Assembly (NCBI GenBank): GCA_964409685.1
Contig: CAYPEJ010000024.1
Coordinates: 1-64,000 of the forward strand
DNA from: Clostridium_AI sp964409685
GTDB taxonomy: Bacteria; Bacillota; Clostridia; Lachnospirales; Lachnospiraceae
Direction: 5' to 3'
DNA length: 64,000 nucleotides
The position numbers were made by a program, and so were the translations under genes. The notes beneath the pieces are model-generated. The model made no database searches, was not told the DNA's origin, and saw nothing but the letters and a program-made list of their open reading frames with translations. Positions 24,407 through 32,606 of this stretch are shown here, in pieces. Position 1 is the stretch's first letter. Each line of letters begins with the position of its first letter.

Positions 24407-25029
24407 CTAGTTCTTTTTATATTCATCAAATGCTACTTCTAATTTTCTATAATCGCAATGATACTTCAGCACCTTATTTTTTGCTATTTGCTTATCATAT
24501 ATTTTTGTAGCTTTCTTTTCAATTTCATCCGCTATTGCTGAAATGAAACGATATTCTTTAATCATCAAAAACATTCTCTGATTATCACTTTTTAATGTGC
24601 TACTCTTTATTTCAAATTTTATCTTCTGATATACACTTTTATCCACTGGAAACATCTTACGCATATCCAACACAGATAAAATTCTCTGTCTATAATTTTG
24701 TTGTTTGTCCTTATCTATTTTCTTTAAAATTTCTTGATTCTTAATTTCAACAATAATATCACCAGTTCTTATAGGATCTTCTGTTATATCAATTATTTCG
24801 TAGATTCTATACCAACTTGCAGTAACATCTTCCCAAGTTCTATGCTTAGCTTTAGCCGATGTCAGAGGAATTACATACTCCCTACCATCATTATTCAACA
24901 ATATTCCCAAATGCGGCTTTCGTTTATATTCTGGATCATTCTTATCAAAAAAATTTCTGATTCTATCTCATTTAAATATTTCAAATAATCGACATCTATG
25001 TATACAAACTGTACTTCATTAAACTTCAT
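24407..25029 (-). pseudogene. ToxN/AbiQ-like type III toxin gene, frameshifted in a 7-A tract
   Basis: ATG at 25029 opens MKFNEVQFVYIDVDYLKYLN, and the frame then breaks at the run of seven A (24947-24953, plus strand). One extra base restores EIFFDKNDPEYKRKPHLGIL, running into NNDGREYVIPLTSAKAKHR and on to the stop at 24407 for a 207-aa protein. The N-terminal YLKYL, the YVIPLTS-K-KH block and the length fit ToxN/AbiQ endoribonucleases. Upstream on the same strand lie a terminator and three 45-nt repeats, the type III toxin-antitoxin layout. The lesion may be a homopolymer sequencing error, a phase-variable tract or true inactivation. Confidence 0.78.
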
Positions 25030-25096
25030 ATATATTTATTCTTCTTCCTTCCACCATAGAAGTTCCAAAGCCAACAAGTTCTTCCATTTTATAGTC

Positions 25097-25121
25097 AAAA
25101 AAAGGAAAGCTGATGCTTCCC
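25097..25121 (-). terminator. Terminator between antitoxin repeats and toxin gene
   Basis: On the minus strand GGGAAGC, ATCA loop, GCTTTCC, then seven T. In type III systems a leaky terminator at this place sets the ratio of antitoxin RNA to toxin message. Confidence 0.82.
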
Positions 25122-25123
25122 TT

Positions 25124-25258
25124 TATCGTTCCACACTTCATCGTCTTTGGCAGTGGCACGCCAACCTATATCGTTCTGCACTTCACCGACTTTGGTAGCA
25201 GCACACCAACCTATATCGTTCCACACTTCATTGTCTTCGGTAGTGGCACACCATATCA
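25124..25258 (-). ncRNA. Type III antitoxin RNA: three 45-nt tandem repeats
   Basis: Three units of exactly 45 nt (25124-25168, 25169-25213, 25214-25258) share the core AGTGTGGAACGATATAGG (minus strand), GGTTGG and TGCCACTACC with scattered substitutions, several of them compensating purine or pyrimidine changes. They precede a terminator and a ToxN-like gene on the same strand. In ToxI-type RNAs each repeat folds into a pseudoknot that binds and blocks the toxin. TATAAT boxes lie about 20-50 nt upstream (25275-25312), and a TTGACT near 25332 could be a -35. A 45-nt unit resembles the CptI family as I recall it; assignment is inference. Confidence 0.8.
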
Positions 25259-25476
25259 TTACCTTTAATATAACCATTATATCAAAAGTAACGACTCTTT
25301 GTATAATTATACTATGACAGATTCTTGAAAAAGTCAATGCATTTTCAAAAATTTAATCACACTATTATATTCCATTGAAAAATAAAACCCATGAAAAAGG
25401 GAAGAAAAGAGGCCATCGCCTCACGATTTTTCAACCACTAAAGCGACAGCCCCATTTTTCCCTAATAATAATCATT

Positions 25477-25833
25477 TCACAACTTCAAATAATTCCTTAC
25501 AATCATCCATGTAATCACCAACAATAAACAAATAATAGACGTGATACGATACCACGTTTTCTTCTTAATTGTCCCTGTTCCGAAAAATTCAAAACAACCA
25601 AGTAACAAAATGATCGGACCTGCAAAGAATAAGAAATAATTATCCTGCATAGCTTCTTTCCACTCAAACTTGGACAAATGAATCACCATTCTTGTAATTC
25701 CACATCCAGGACATTTCAAATGAAATACTTTATAAAAAAGGCACGGTATACCAAAATCCGTATACCGCACCAATGCATAATAGAGTATGCCAAGGCCTAA
25801 TAGAAAACCTATTAAACCGTATTTCTTTCTCAT
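25477..25833 (-). CDS. DUF2752 membrane protein
   Basis: This 118-aa protein has three transmembrane segments (about 7-24, 65-85, 95-113) and the family hallmark CPGCGITRMVIHL at about 40-52. The function of DUF2752 is not established. Its start codon overlaps the stop of the DUF4234 gene by one base, so the two are co-translated. Pairing of these two small membrane-protein families is common in Clostridia. Confidence 0.85.
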   Translation of the reverse strand: MRKKYGLIGFLLGLGILYYALVRYTDFGIPCLFYKVFHLKCPGCGITRMVIHLSKFEWKEAMQDNYFLFFAGPIILLLGCFEFFGTGTIKKKTWYRITSIICLLLVITWMIVRNYLKL

Positions 25834-26198
25834 TAATATTGGTTGTAGGAATTACATGCAAACTTATTAATTTCATTCTGAACTAATGCGTATGTGATAA
25901 TTCCACCAAAAATGTAAACTATAAGATATAAGATACCTCCATTGCTTGCTGGTTCGTTGCGTAAATTGTGTGCGCGGTCGATTTTTTCACCACATTTATA
26001 CGCCCAATAAAAACCATAGATACCACATGTTACAATTGTAAGAATTAATGCTAATATTCCAGAAGTCCCATTCTCCTCTGCAATTGCGTTTGTCTCATCT
26101 GTTAGACATACGAACCAGTATAATCCATAAATCCCACAAGTAATAATTGTAAAAATAATACATAATGCAATATTTCTTTGTTTTATCATTTTTCCCAA
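25833..26198 (-). CDS. DUF4234 membrane protein
   Basis: A 121-aa protein with two repeats of the motif IITCGIYGLYW / IVTCGIYGFYWAYK and a third hydrophobic segment near the C-terminus, the DUF4234 pattern. A duplication inside the protein is plain. Function unknown. It is the first gene of a two-gene operon with the DUF2752 gene. Confidence 0.85.
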   Translation of the reverse strand: MGKMIKQRNIALCIIFTIITCGIYGLYWFVCLTDETNAIAEENGTSGILALILTIVTCGIYGFYWAYKCGEKIDRAHNLRNEPASNGGILYLIVYIFGGIITYALVQNEINKFACNSYNQY

Positions 26199-26330
26199 CC
26201 TTCCCTTCTAAATTCTTAAACATTATATCATATGATCTAGATTATGCAAGATGCATTTGCTTCATATTTAGCACAATTTTTATGTTTAAATTACAGTTTT
26301 ACACAAAATTATACAAGTCTTGTATTTTAC

Positions 26331-27398
26331 CTATGATTTAATTGCCCATCTCATCTTTGTAGAACGTGCTCGACCATTCTGATTACACTCTTCTGCAGAA
26401 GGGCGAATGACGTCAGATGCTATTTCACTGTACACTCCTTCCTTATAAAGACGCTTAAATGACTTTTTCACCAAACGGTCTTCTCCTGAATGGAATGTAA
26501 GAATTGCAACTCTTGCTCCACTTTCTAGTACATCTGGAAGTTTTTCTAGAAATCCATCTAGTACTTCGTATTCATTATTTACATCAATTCTTAATGCTTG
26601 AAATACTCTCTGACAGGTTTTCTTTAATGTTTCCTTTTTATCTTCTACTGAAACTTTCTCTATCACTTCTTTAATAATTTGCTCTAACTGTGTTGTTGTC
26701 TCAACCTTTCTTCCTTTTTTGATAGCCGTAGTAACTGCTCTTGCGATTTCTGCTGCGTAAGGTTCATCTGCATTTTCAATCAGCATACCCTCTAACTCGT
26801 CCTTTTTGATATTCTTCAAACGTTCTGCTGCAGAAATCCCTTTCTCTGGATTTAGACGAAGATCTAATGGTCCTTCGAATTTATAAGAAAACCCTCTCTC
26901 CGGATTGTCAATCTGCATAGAAGATACCCCTAGATCGGCTAATACAAAGTTAAATTTTCCGTACTCCTCTGCTACCTCATCAATACATACAAAATTTTTA
27001 TGAATCACTGTGACCTTGTCTTCTCCAAAACCTTTTGCCTCTAAGCGAGCTTTTGTCTTAACAGATTCGATTGGGTCTACATCCATTGCGTATAAATGGC
27101 CTTGTCCATCTAACTTTTCTAGCATTTTAGAGGAATGTCCTCCATATCCTAATGTGGCATCTAATCCTTTTTGTCCTGGCTGAATCTGTAGAAAATCTAA
27201 GATTTCATTTACCATAATTGGAATATGCATCCCCGCTGGAGTACTTCCTTTTCTCTTAACCTTCTCTACGGTGTCTGCATATTTCTCAGGATTTAATTCC
27301 TTATACTTTTCTTTATAACTTCTTGGATGTGTTCCCTTGTAACGAACACGTCTTTTATGTTTTACTTCTTGCTGTTGATTCTCCATTGATTGCTCCAT
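26331..27398 (-). CDS. rsmH: 16S rRNA (cytosine-1402-N4)-methyltransferase RsmH
   Basis: This SAM-dependent enzyme methylates N4 of C1402 in 16S rRNA. HIPIMVNEILDFL, the SAM loop DATLGYGGHSSKML, ADLGVSSMQIDNPERGFSYK, LDLRLNP and FHSGEDRLVKKSFK are RsmH signatures. At 355 aa it is about 45 residues longer than usual because of a basic N-terminal extension (KHKRRVRYKGTHPRSYKEKY). It is away from the dcw division cluster, standing alone here. AGAGG lies 7 nt before the ATG. A second, standard copy elsewhere in the genome is possible. Confidence 0.93.
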   Translation of the reverse strand: MEQSMENQQQEVKHKRRVRYKGTHPRSYKEKYKELNPEKYADTVEKVKRKGSTPAGMHIPIMVNEILDFLQIQPGQKGLDATLGYGGHSSKMLEKLDGQGHLYAMDVDPIESVKTKARLEAKGFGEDKVTVIHKNFVCIDEVAEEYGKFNFVLADLGVSSMQIDNPERGFSYKFEGPLDLRLNPEKGISAAERLKNIKKDELEGMLIENADEPYAAEIARAVTTAIKKGRKVETTTQLEQIIKEVIEKVSVEDKKETLKKTCQRVFQALRIDVNNEYEVLDGFLEKLPDVLESGARVAILTFHSGEDRLVKKSFKRLYKEGVYSEIASDVIRPSAEECNQNGRARSTKMRWAIKS

Positions 27399-27514
27399 GT
27401 TCTAACCTCTTTTAACGTATTTTGTTGTATTATAGCATAGAAATAGAGGATAGAAAAGGCAAAAACCTTCCCAAGCCATCGACTACTTGGGAAGGTTCTG
27501 TATGTAAATTATTC

Positions 27515-28573
27515 TTATCCTACATAAACTTGAATTGCATCGATTTCAGAACCGAATACACCAGCATATCCATTGTTAGAATCGCTTGTACTATATCCAG
27601 TTACATATGAAAGCCAACTTCCACCTTTAATATGTACTCTGTAGTGAATAGTCTTTCCTGTGTCAGTTTTCATCATTAAACCATCAATTGGTTTAGAAGT
27701 AATTCCTGCATAGTCAGAACGATTAGTTACTGCGGATAACCAACTTCCACCTTTTACGTGTACGCGATATGTAATATTTCCACTAGATAAACTTGCGTAT
27801 ACTGCAGAGATAGAATTGCCATAGATACCTGCATAATCTGATGTATCTGTTACATTGGATAACCATGTTCCCTTCACAGAATCGTATACTTGATAAGTAA
27901 CATGAATACTACCAGTATCACCTAGTGTCCTCCATAAGCTACTATAGTTTGTTGGTGCATTGTTGTATACTGTGTTACCAGATTCTACAACACCCTTATT
28001 AACAATTGAAGTTGTTTTACTTGGATTAATATAGAATGAATTAAATGCATAGTAATTACCAAATTTTGAATAAGTACTTGTTGGTGTACTCTTTTGTCCT
28101 TTGTAAACACCACAGTCAAGGTGAACGCCATATTTTGTTACACCATTTGCCCCAAGACCACCTAATTTATAAAGGTTTGTTCCTTGATTTACAGTTGTAC
28201 CAACACTGTATAAACATGTTCCATGCATAAACATAACAGTCATATAATCTAATGAACCATCTGCATAATACACTTTACTGTTACTTTGGAAAATCGTAAC
28301 ACCATAGTTGCTACTCGTATACTTAACGGTTCCTGTAAATGGTGCAAATGCATATGTAGAACCAATACAATCAATATGATTAGAATTGGAATGAGAATAG
28401 CTTTCATATGCAATCTGTGTTAAATTCATTGTTGACATTGGGAACCACGCATATTCATAACTTGCAGCATCCACTGTTACCACATCTTTTGTAATTCCAG
28501 TTCCAAAAACTAGTGAACAAAGAAGCATGATACTTAATAACTTACATAAAACTTTTGTTTTCGAATTTTTCAT
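27515..28573 (-). CDS. Secreted M23-like (LytM) protein with three C-terminal ChW-like repeats
   Basis: This 352-aa exported protein has a signal peptide (about 1-36). An M23-like region at about 60-170 has NHIDCIGSTYAFAPFTGTVK and, at the usual HLHF site, GVHLDCGVYKG, so a metal or catalytic His is replaced by Asp. Three repeats of about 45 residues follow, with the pattern YRVHVKGGSWLSAVTNRSDY and AGI, resembling clostridial hydrophobic-W-type modules. The repeats suggest cell-wall or glycan binding. With the altered active site it may bind peptidoglycan without cleaving it. It is divergent from the sigV-like gene and may respond to the same stress. Confidence 0.75.
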   Translation of the reverse strand: MKNSKTKVLCKLLSIMLLCSLVFGTGITKDVVTVDAASYEYAWFPMSTMNLTQIAYESYSHSNSNHIDCIGSTYAFAPFTGTVKYTSSNYGVTIFQSNSKVYYADGSLDYMTVMFMHGTCLYSVGTTVNQGTNLYKLGGLGANGVTKYGVHLDCGVYKGQKSTPTSTYSKFGNYYAFNSFYINPSKTTSIVNKGVVESGNTVYNNAPTNYSSLWRTLGDTGSIHVTYQVYDSVKGTWLSNVTDTSDYAGIYGNSISAVYASLSSGNITYRVHVKGGSWLSAVTNRSDYAGITSKPIDGLMMKTDTGKTIHYRVHIKGGSWLSYVTGYSTSDSNNGYAGVFGSEIDAIQVYVG

Positions 28574-28715
28574 TATTTACATCCTCCTCTTCTTTTCATA
28601 TTATTGATTATAATACTTACTATGATGGATAACAATAAAATAATTATATATATTGTGTAAAAAAGAGTTGAAATTATTTATATTTTTAGGCGAAATTACA
28701 TATAACTTAATTTTG

Positions 28716-28744
28716 TGAAACTTTTTACTATAGAATTTTATCTA
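28716..28744 (+). promoter_or_regulatory. ECF-type promoter before the SigV-like gene
   Basis: TGAAAC (28716-28721), 17 bp, then TATCTA (28739-28744). GAAAC -35 boxes are typical of ECF sigma factors, so this may be an autoregulated promoter. The leader before the AAGGAGG site and ATG would be very short. Confidence 0.5.
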
Positions 28745-28766
28745 ACAACAAGAAGGAGGGAGCAAA

Positions 28767-29240
28767 ATGAAGAGCAACGAAAAGGAAGTTCTTGTAGAAA
28801 ACTTTCTTGTGCAAAATTATATAAAATACTATAAAATCGCATACACATATGTCCAGAATGAAGCCGATGCTAGTGATATCATTCAAGAAAGTGCTTATAA
28901 AGCCATATTACACTCCTCATCTCTAAAAGATGAACGATACGTAGATACATGGATTTGTCGTATTGTAATTAACGAAGCATTTCAGATGCTACGTCGAAAA
29001 AAGAAAGAGCAAGTTGGAATGATTGATATTTCAGCAACGATTCACGAAGAAACATATAAAAATATTGATCTAGAACGAGCTCTCAATAAACTTTCAGAAG
29101 ACGAGCGTACAATAGTGGTATTACACTACTTTGAAGAATATAAATTAATGGAAATCGCTAATATTATGCATATGAATTTAAGTACAACGAAAAGTAAACT
29201 ATATCGTGCTATAAAAAAATTAAAAATTCAACTTGATTGA
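28767..29240 (+). CDS. sigV: ECF RNA polymerase sigma factor, SigV-like
   Basis: A 157-aa sigma-70 family protein with region 2 (YIKYYKIAYTYVQNEADASD, IIQESAYKAI, DTWICRIVINEAFQMLRR) and region 4 (ALNKLSEDERTIVVLHYFEE, YKLMEIANIMHMNLSTTKSK). No other domain is present. It overlaps functionally with the next gene, an RsiV-like anti-sigma, 12 bp downstream. In Bacillus and Clostridioides, SigV responds to lysozyme and turns on peptidoglycan and teichoic-acid modification. The same role here is inferred from the pair. Confidence 0.85.
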   Translation: MKSNEKEVLVENFLVQNYIKYYKIAYTYVQNEADASDIIQESAYKAILHSSSLKDERYVDTWICRIVINEAFQMLRRKKKEQVGMIDISATIHEETYKNIDLERALNKLSEDERTIVVLHYFEEYKLMEIANIMHMNLSTTKSKLYRAIKKLKIQLD

Positions 29241-29252
29241 AAGGAGTATCTT

Positions 29253-30161
29253 ATGAAAAAAATAAATGATTTAAAGAAAGAATACGATGAAATTCCTGTT
29301 CCCGACGATCTTCTCGATAAAGTGAAGTTGTCGATTCAACAAGGAAAATCGGCAACGCCTGGTAACACCAAGACCTCTTACATAAAACGTATTGGTCTAA
29401 CGGTTGCCGCCATGTTAGGGATATTAATTATCCTTCCTAACACTTCCTATCCGATAGCCAATGCAATGAGTAAAATTCCGATTCTTGGAAATGTAATTGA
29501 TGTCTTCACTGTTCGAGACTACCAAGTAGACGAAGACCGATATCATGCCGATGTAGACGTACCTCAATTAGCGTTAGATGAAAATAATCCATCTGTTAGT
29601 GAAGAAACAAAAAAACAGTTAGAAGAAAGTGCAAAAGATATCAATTTGGATATTCAAAAATTAACCGACCAGTTAATCAATGAATTTAAGGCAAATATGG
29701 ATATGGATAGTGGTTGTGAGGATATTATGGTTAAGAGCAATGTTGTTACCAATAATGATAAATGGTTTTCTCTTAATTTAAGTATCTTCCAAGCTGCTGG
29801 TAGTGGTTATGAGCAGCATAAGTTCTATACGATTAACAAGCAGACAGGCAAGCAATTTACATTAGCAGACTTATTTAAGCCTGATTCAGACTACAAAACA
29901 ATCATTAGTGATGAAATAAAAAAACAGATGCGAGAACAAATGGCAGCAAATAAAGATGTAATATATTTCTTAGATTCCAAAGAAATGCCTGAATGGGATT
30001 TTAAAGAGATTTCAGATAATCAGAACTTCTATATTAATCCTAAGGAACAGTTGGTGATTGCATTTGATGAATATGAGGTGGCACCAGGATCGATGGGTGC
30101 ACTACAATTTGTGATTCCTACTGATGTCATTCAAAATATCTTGGCGGAACCATTGTCTTAA
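29253..30161 (+). CDS. rsiV: RsiV-like anti-sigma factor (DUF3298/DUF4163)
   Basis: This 302-aa membrane protein has a short cytosolic N-terminus, one transmembrane segment (about 47-66, RIGLTVAAMLGILIILP) and an extracellular DUF4163/DUF3298 domain (FKANMDMDSGCEDIMVKSNV, KFYTINKQTGKQFTLADLF, NFYINPKEQLVIAFDEYEVA). This is the RsiV fold, which binds lysozyme directly and is then cut by signal peptidase and a site-2 protease to free SigV. It follows the sigma gene and ends at a strong terminator. Confidence 0.85.
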   Translation: MKKINDLKKEYDEIPVPDDLLDKVKLSIQQGKSATPGNTKTSYIKRIGLTVAAMLGILIILPNTSYPIANAMSKIPILGNVIDVFTVRDYQVDEDRYHADVDVPQLALDENNPSVSEETKKQLEESAKDINLDIQKLTDQLINEFKANMDMDSGCEDIMVKSNVVTNNDKWFSLNLSIFQAAGSGYEQHKFYTINKQTGKQFTLADLFKPDSDYKTIISDEIKKQMREQMAANKDVIYFLDSKEMPEWDFKEISDNQNFYINPKEQLVIAFDEYEVAPGSMGALQFVIPTDVIQNILAEPLS

Positions 30162-30179
30162 TTAGAAGATAATACATGA

Positions 30180-30242
30180 TAAATGCTCCCTCAAAGTAAT
30201 GTATTCATAATAATAGACACTTTACTTTTGGGAGCATTTTTT
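30180..30242. terminator. Bidirectional terminator between rsiV and the PfkB kinase gene
   Basis: AAATGCTCCC with AAAGTAA pairs with TTACTTT and GGGAGCATTTTTT, a long interrupted stem with T and A runs on each side, between convergent genes. Confidence 0.8.
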
Positions 30243-30256
30243 ATGTGAACTTATTA

Positions 30257-31159
30257 TTATCGTGAACTTAATAACGCTTCCACTTCCTCTATTGTCGGTG
30301 GATTTTCGCTAATTGGATATTTACTAATCGCTACTCCTGCAATGGCACTTGCATATCGAACGATATCATCATCAGACATTTTCTTAGACAATGCATATAT
30401 CGTGCCAGCTTTAAAGCTATCTCCTGCTCCTAATGTACTTTTCACATCGACAGAAAATGGTCGAAATCTCTTAATTTCTTGATTTTTCCTTCCATATAGT
30501 AGCTCATTTTCTCCACAGGTAAAAATAATAAGCCCATTGCTTTGTTCTGTGTATTTTCTATGTAAATCGTAAAAATCTACATTTTCACCATAAACACTTT
30601 TTAGGTATTGATGTGAAACTGCATTAATTTCGCAACAGTGATTGAACTCGGAATCATAAGTACAGTCAATTGTGGCGAACTTTTTATTATACTTTTTACA
30701 AAGTTCCGTTACAGAAATATCATTTCCATCTAAAAGTGGATCGAAACCAACGCAATTACAATTCTTTATGGATTCTTCCTCTATTGCTTCAAACCAAGGT
30801 TCCTCCCTGTTGTACAACTTGTTCCATTCACCAAAACAAGTACGGGTATTGCCCGATATAAAGACGTAATCTAGGACACCATCAAACTGTTCATCATATT
30901 TTAGTTCTGAGATATCAACATTCCATTTTTTTAGTAATGTGCAAATTTTTTCTGCGTTTTTCGTACCTAAATGAGACCCCGCTATCTTTACATTGCTTCC
31001 TAGTGATGCAAGTACGACAGAGGCTGTTCCAGTTTCTCCACCTAAGTTAAAATTACTTTCTCCGATTAAGCCAATACCGTCTGGCTGTGGAAAATCATTT
31101 TCCAAAATAAAGCTATATGTTGCCATAACTTGCCCATACATATAAATATAATCTTTCAT
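30257..31159 (-). CDS. PfkB-family carbohydrate kinase
   Basis: A 300-aa sugar kinase of the ribokinase fold. The N-terminal FNLGGETGTASVVLASLGSN corresponds to the PfkB substrate-binding GG motif, and the C-terminal STLGAGDSFKAGTIYAL holds the catalytic Asp (GAGDSF). A conserved IFTCGENELLYGR strand precedes it. The substrate cannot be read: candidates are ribose, fructose derivatives or nucleosides. It is monocistronic, with no sugar transporter beside it. Confidence 0.88.
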   Translation of the reverse strand: MKDYIYMYGQVMATYSFILENDFPQPDGIGLIGESNFNLGGETGTASVVLASLGSNVKIAGSHLGTKNAEKICTLLKKWNVDISELKYDEQFDGVLDYVFISGNTRTCFGEWNKLYNREEPWFEAIEEESIKNCNCVGFDPLLDGNDISVTELCKKYNKKFATIDCTYDSEFNHCCEINAVSHQYLKSVYGENVDFYDLHRKYTEQSNGLIIFTCGENELLYGRKNQEIKRFRPFSVDVKSTLGAGDSFKAGTIYALSKKMSDDDIVRYASAIAGVAISKYPISENPPTIEEVEALLSSR

Positions 31160-31306
31160 ATTTTCCCACCTTACTTTTGATTTATGAATCCGTTTTGGAT
31201 GGGATTATTTTAGCATGTCTGGATAGATTCTCAATGGAGTTTTTAAGCTTTTTGTGGGTTGTTTTGTATATTATTTATACATAACTACGATCATTTTACA
31301 ACATAA

Positions 31307-31332
31307 AAGGAAGTCAAAAAATGGACTTCCTT
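31307..31332. terminator. Terminator after the M20 amidohydrolase gene
   Basis: AAGGAAGTC, 8-nt A-rich loop, GACTTCCTT, with A and T runs outside; 17 bp past the stop codon on the minus strand. Confidence 0.75.
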
Positions 31333-31348
31333 CTATTATAGATCAAGT

Positions 31349-32533
31349 TTATTTATTGTGCTTTAACCATTGGATTGCTCCGTAAGTATGCATTGCTGCA
31401 CCTGTTGGAAGAATTTCTTCATTAAATACAACACATGGATGATGCATAGGGTATCCATAGCGCTCATCTTCTTGCTTTGAGCCTGCACCCAATAAGAAAT
31501 AAACGCTTGGAACAGTTTGTGTATAAGATGCAAAGTCTTCGGAACCCATTCCGCCATGTTCAAAGGATATAACAGATTTATCGCCAACGATTTCTTTCAC
31601 GTAGCCACCAATTTCATTTGCAACTTCTGTATTATTCGTAAGTGGAGGAACCGAAGCCACCTCTTCAAATGTTGCTTCACCACGGAACATTTTTGCCGTA
31701 GAGGTAACAATATTCTCCATACGTTCATAGATGAAATCACCTAAGTCCTTATCTAAGAAACGGATCGTTCCTTCCATTACAACCTTATCTGGAATTACAT
31801 TATGGGTTTCGCCACCTACAAATTTACCTACTGTGACTACAATAGACTTCGTTGCAGATATTTCTCTTGCAATGATTTCTTGAATGGATAGGTAAATATG
31901 AGCTGCTATGTTAATCGGATCTACTCCTGTTTCTGGCATAGCACCGTGACATCCTGTTCCATTCACAGTGATGCGGAAAATTTTACATCCTGCGATACTT
32001 GTTCCTAAACCATAAAGCACTACATTTGTTGGTGTACCTGAGTGGACATGAAGTGCCATTGCTGCGTCTACTTTCGGATTTTCTAAGACACCAGCTTTGA
32101 GCATGGATTTGGCACCACGGAAGCCTTCCTCATTTGGTTGAAATACGATTTTTACAGTTCCTTCTATTTCATCTTGATATTCTCTTAATAATTTTGCTGC
32201 ACCTAATAACATAGATGTGTGCATATCGTGACCGCAAGCATGCATATTACCGTTGGTAGATTTAAAGGTGTAATCGGTCTGTTCTTCAATCGGTAAGGCA
32301 TCCATATCCGCACGAAGTAAAAATGTCTTGCCTGGCTTTGGTCCTTCAATAGTTGCTACGATACCACTCTCACAAATTTCTTTCGGATCGTAACCGTATT
32401 CTTTTAGTTTATCCATAACGTATTTTTTTGTATGAGGTAGTTTATCTCCTACTTCTGGATGTTCATGAATGGTTCTTCGAATTGTAATAATCTCATCTTT
32501 AATTTGTTTTGCACTTTCTAGTATTTTGTTCAT
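31349..32533 (-). CDS. M20-family amidohydrolase (HipO/AmaA-type N-acyl-amino-acid deacylase)
   Basis: This 394-aa metallo-amidohydrolase has metal ligands in HACGHDMHTSMLLGAA, FQPNEEGFRGAKSML, ALHVHSG and the final GGMGSEDFASYTQ. RRTIHEHPEVG and LLRADMDALPIEEQT are typical of the hippurate hydrolase/IAA-amino-acid hydrolase group. It cuts the amide bond of N-acyl amino acids. I moved the start to the ATG at 32533, where AAAGGAAA lies 7 nt upstream. It follows the sulfhydrylase gene by 73 bp on the same strand, so the two may feed amino-acid salvage together. Confidence 0.9.
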   Translation of the reverse strand: MNKILESAKQIKDEIITIRRTIHEHPEVGDKLPHTKKYVMDKLKEYGYDPKEICESGIVATIEGPKPGKTFLLRADMDALPIEEQTDYTFKSTNGNMHACGHDMHTSMLLGAAKLLREYQDEIEGTVKIVFQPNEEGFRGAKSMLKAGVLENPKVDAAMALHVHSGTPTNVVLYGLGTSIAGCKIFRITVNGTGCHGAMPETGVDPINIAAHIYLSIQEIIAREISATKSIVVTVGKFVGGETHNVIPDKVVMEGTIRFLDKDLGDFIYERMENIVTSTAKMFRGEATFEEVASVPPLTNNTEVANEIGGYVKEIVGDKSVISFEHGGMGSEDFASYTQTVPSVYFLLGAGSKQEDERYGYPMHHPCVVFNEEILPTGAAMHTYGAIQWLKHNK

Positions 32534-32606
32534 GTCAATTTCCTTTCGATATATTAATTTAAAGTCTATTGACATTATGCCCTTTCTAAATCATTTTATC
32601 AATATG

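Noticed and set aside
25095..25337. 80-aa ORF spanning the 45-nt repeats
   Set aside because: The repeats are 45 nt, a multiple of three, so an open frame is expected by chance. Position before a terminator and a ToxN-like gene fits an RNA antitoxin; there is no ribosome binding site.
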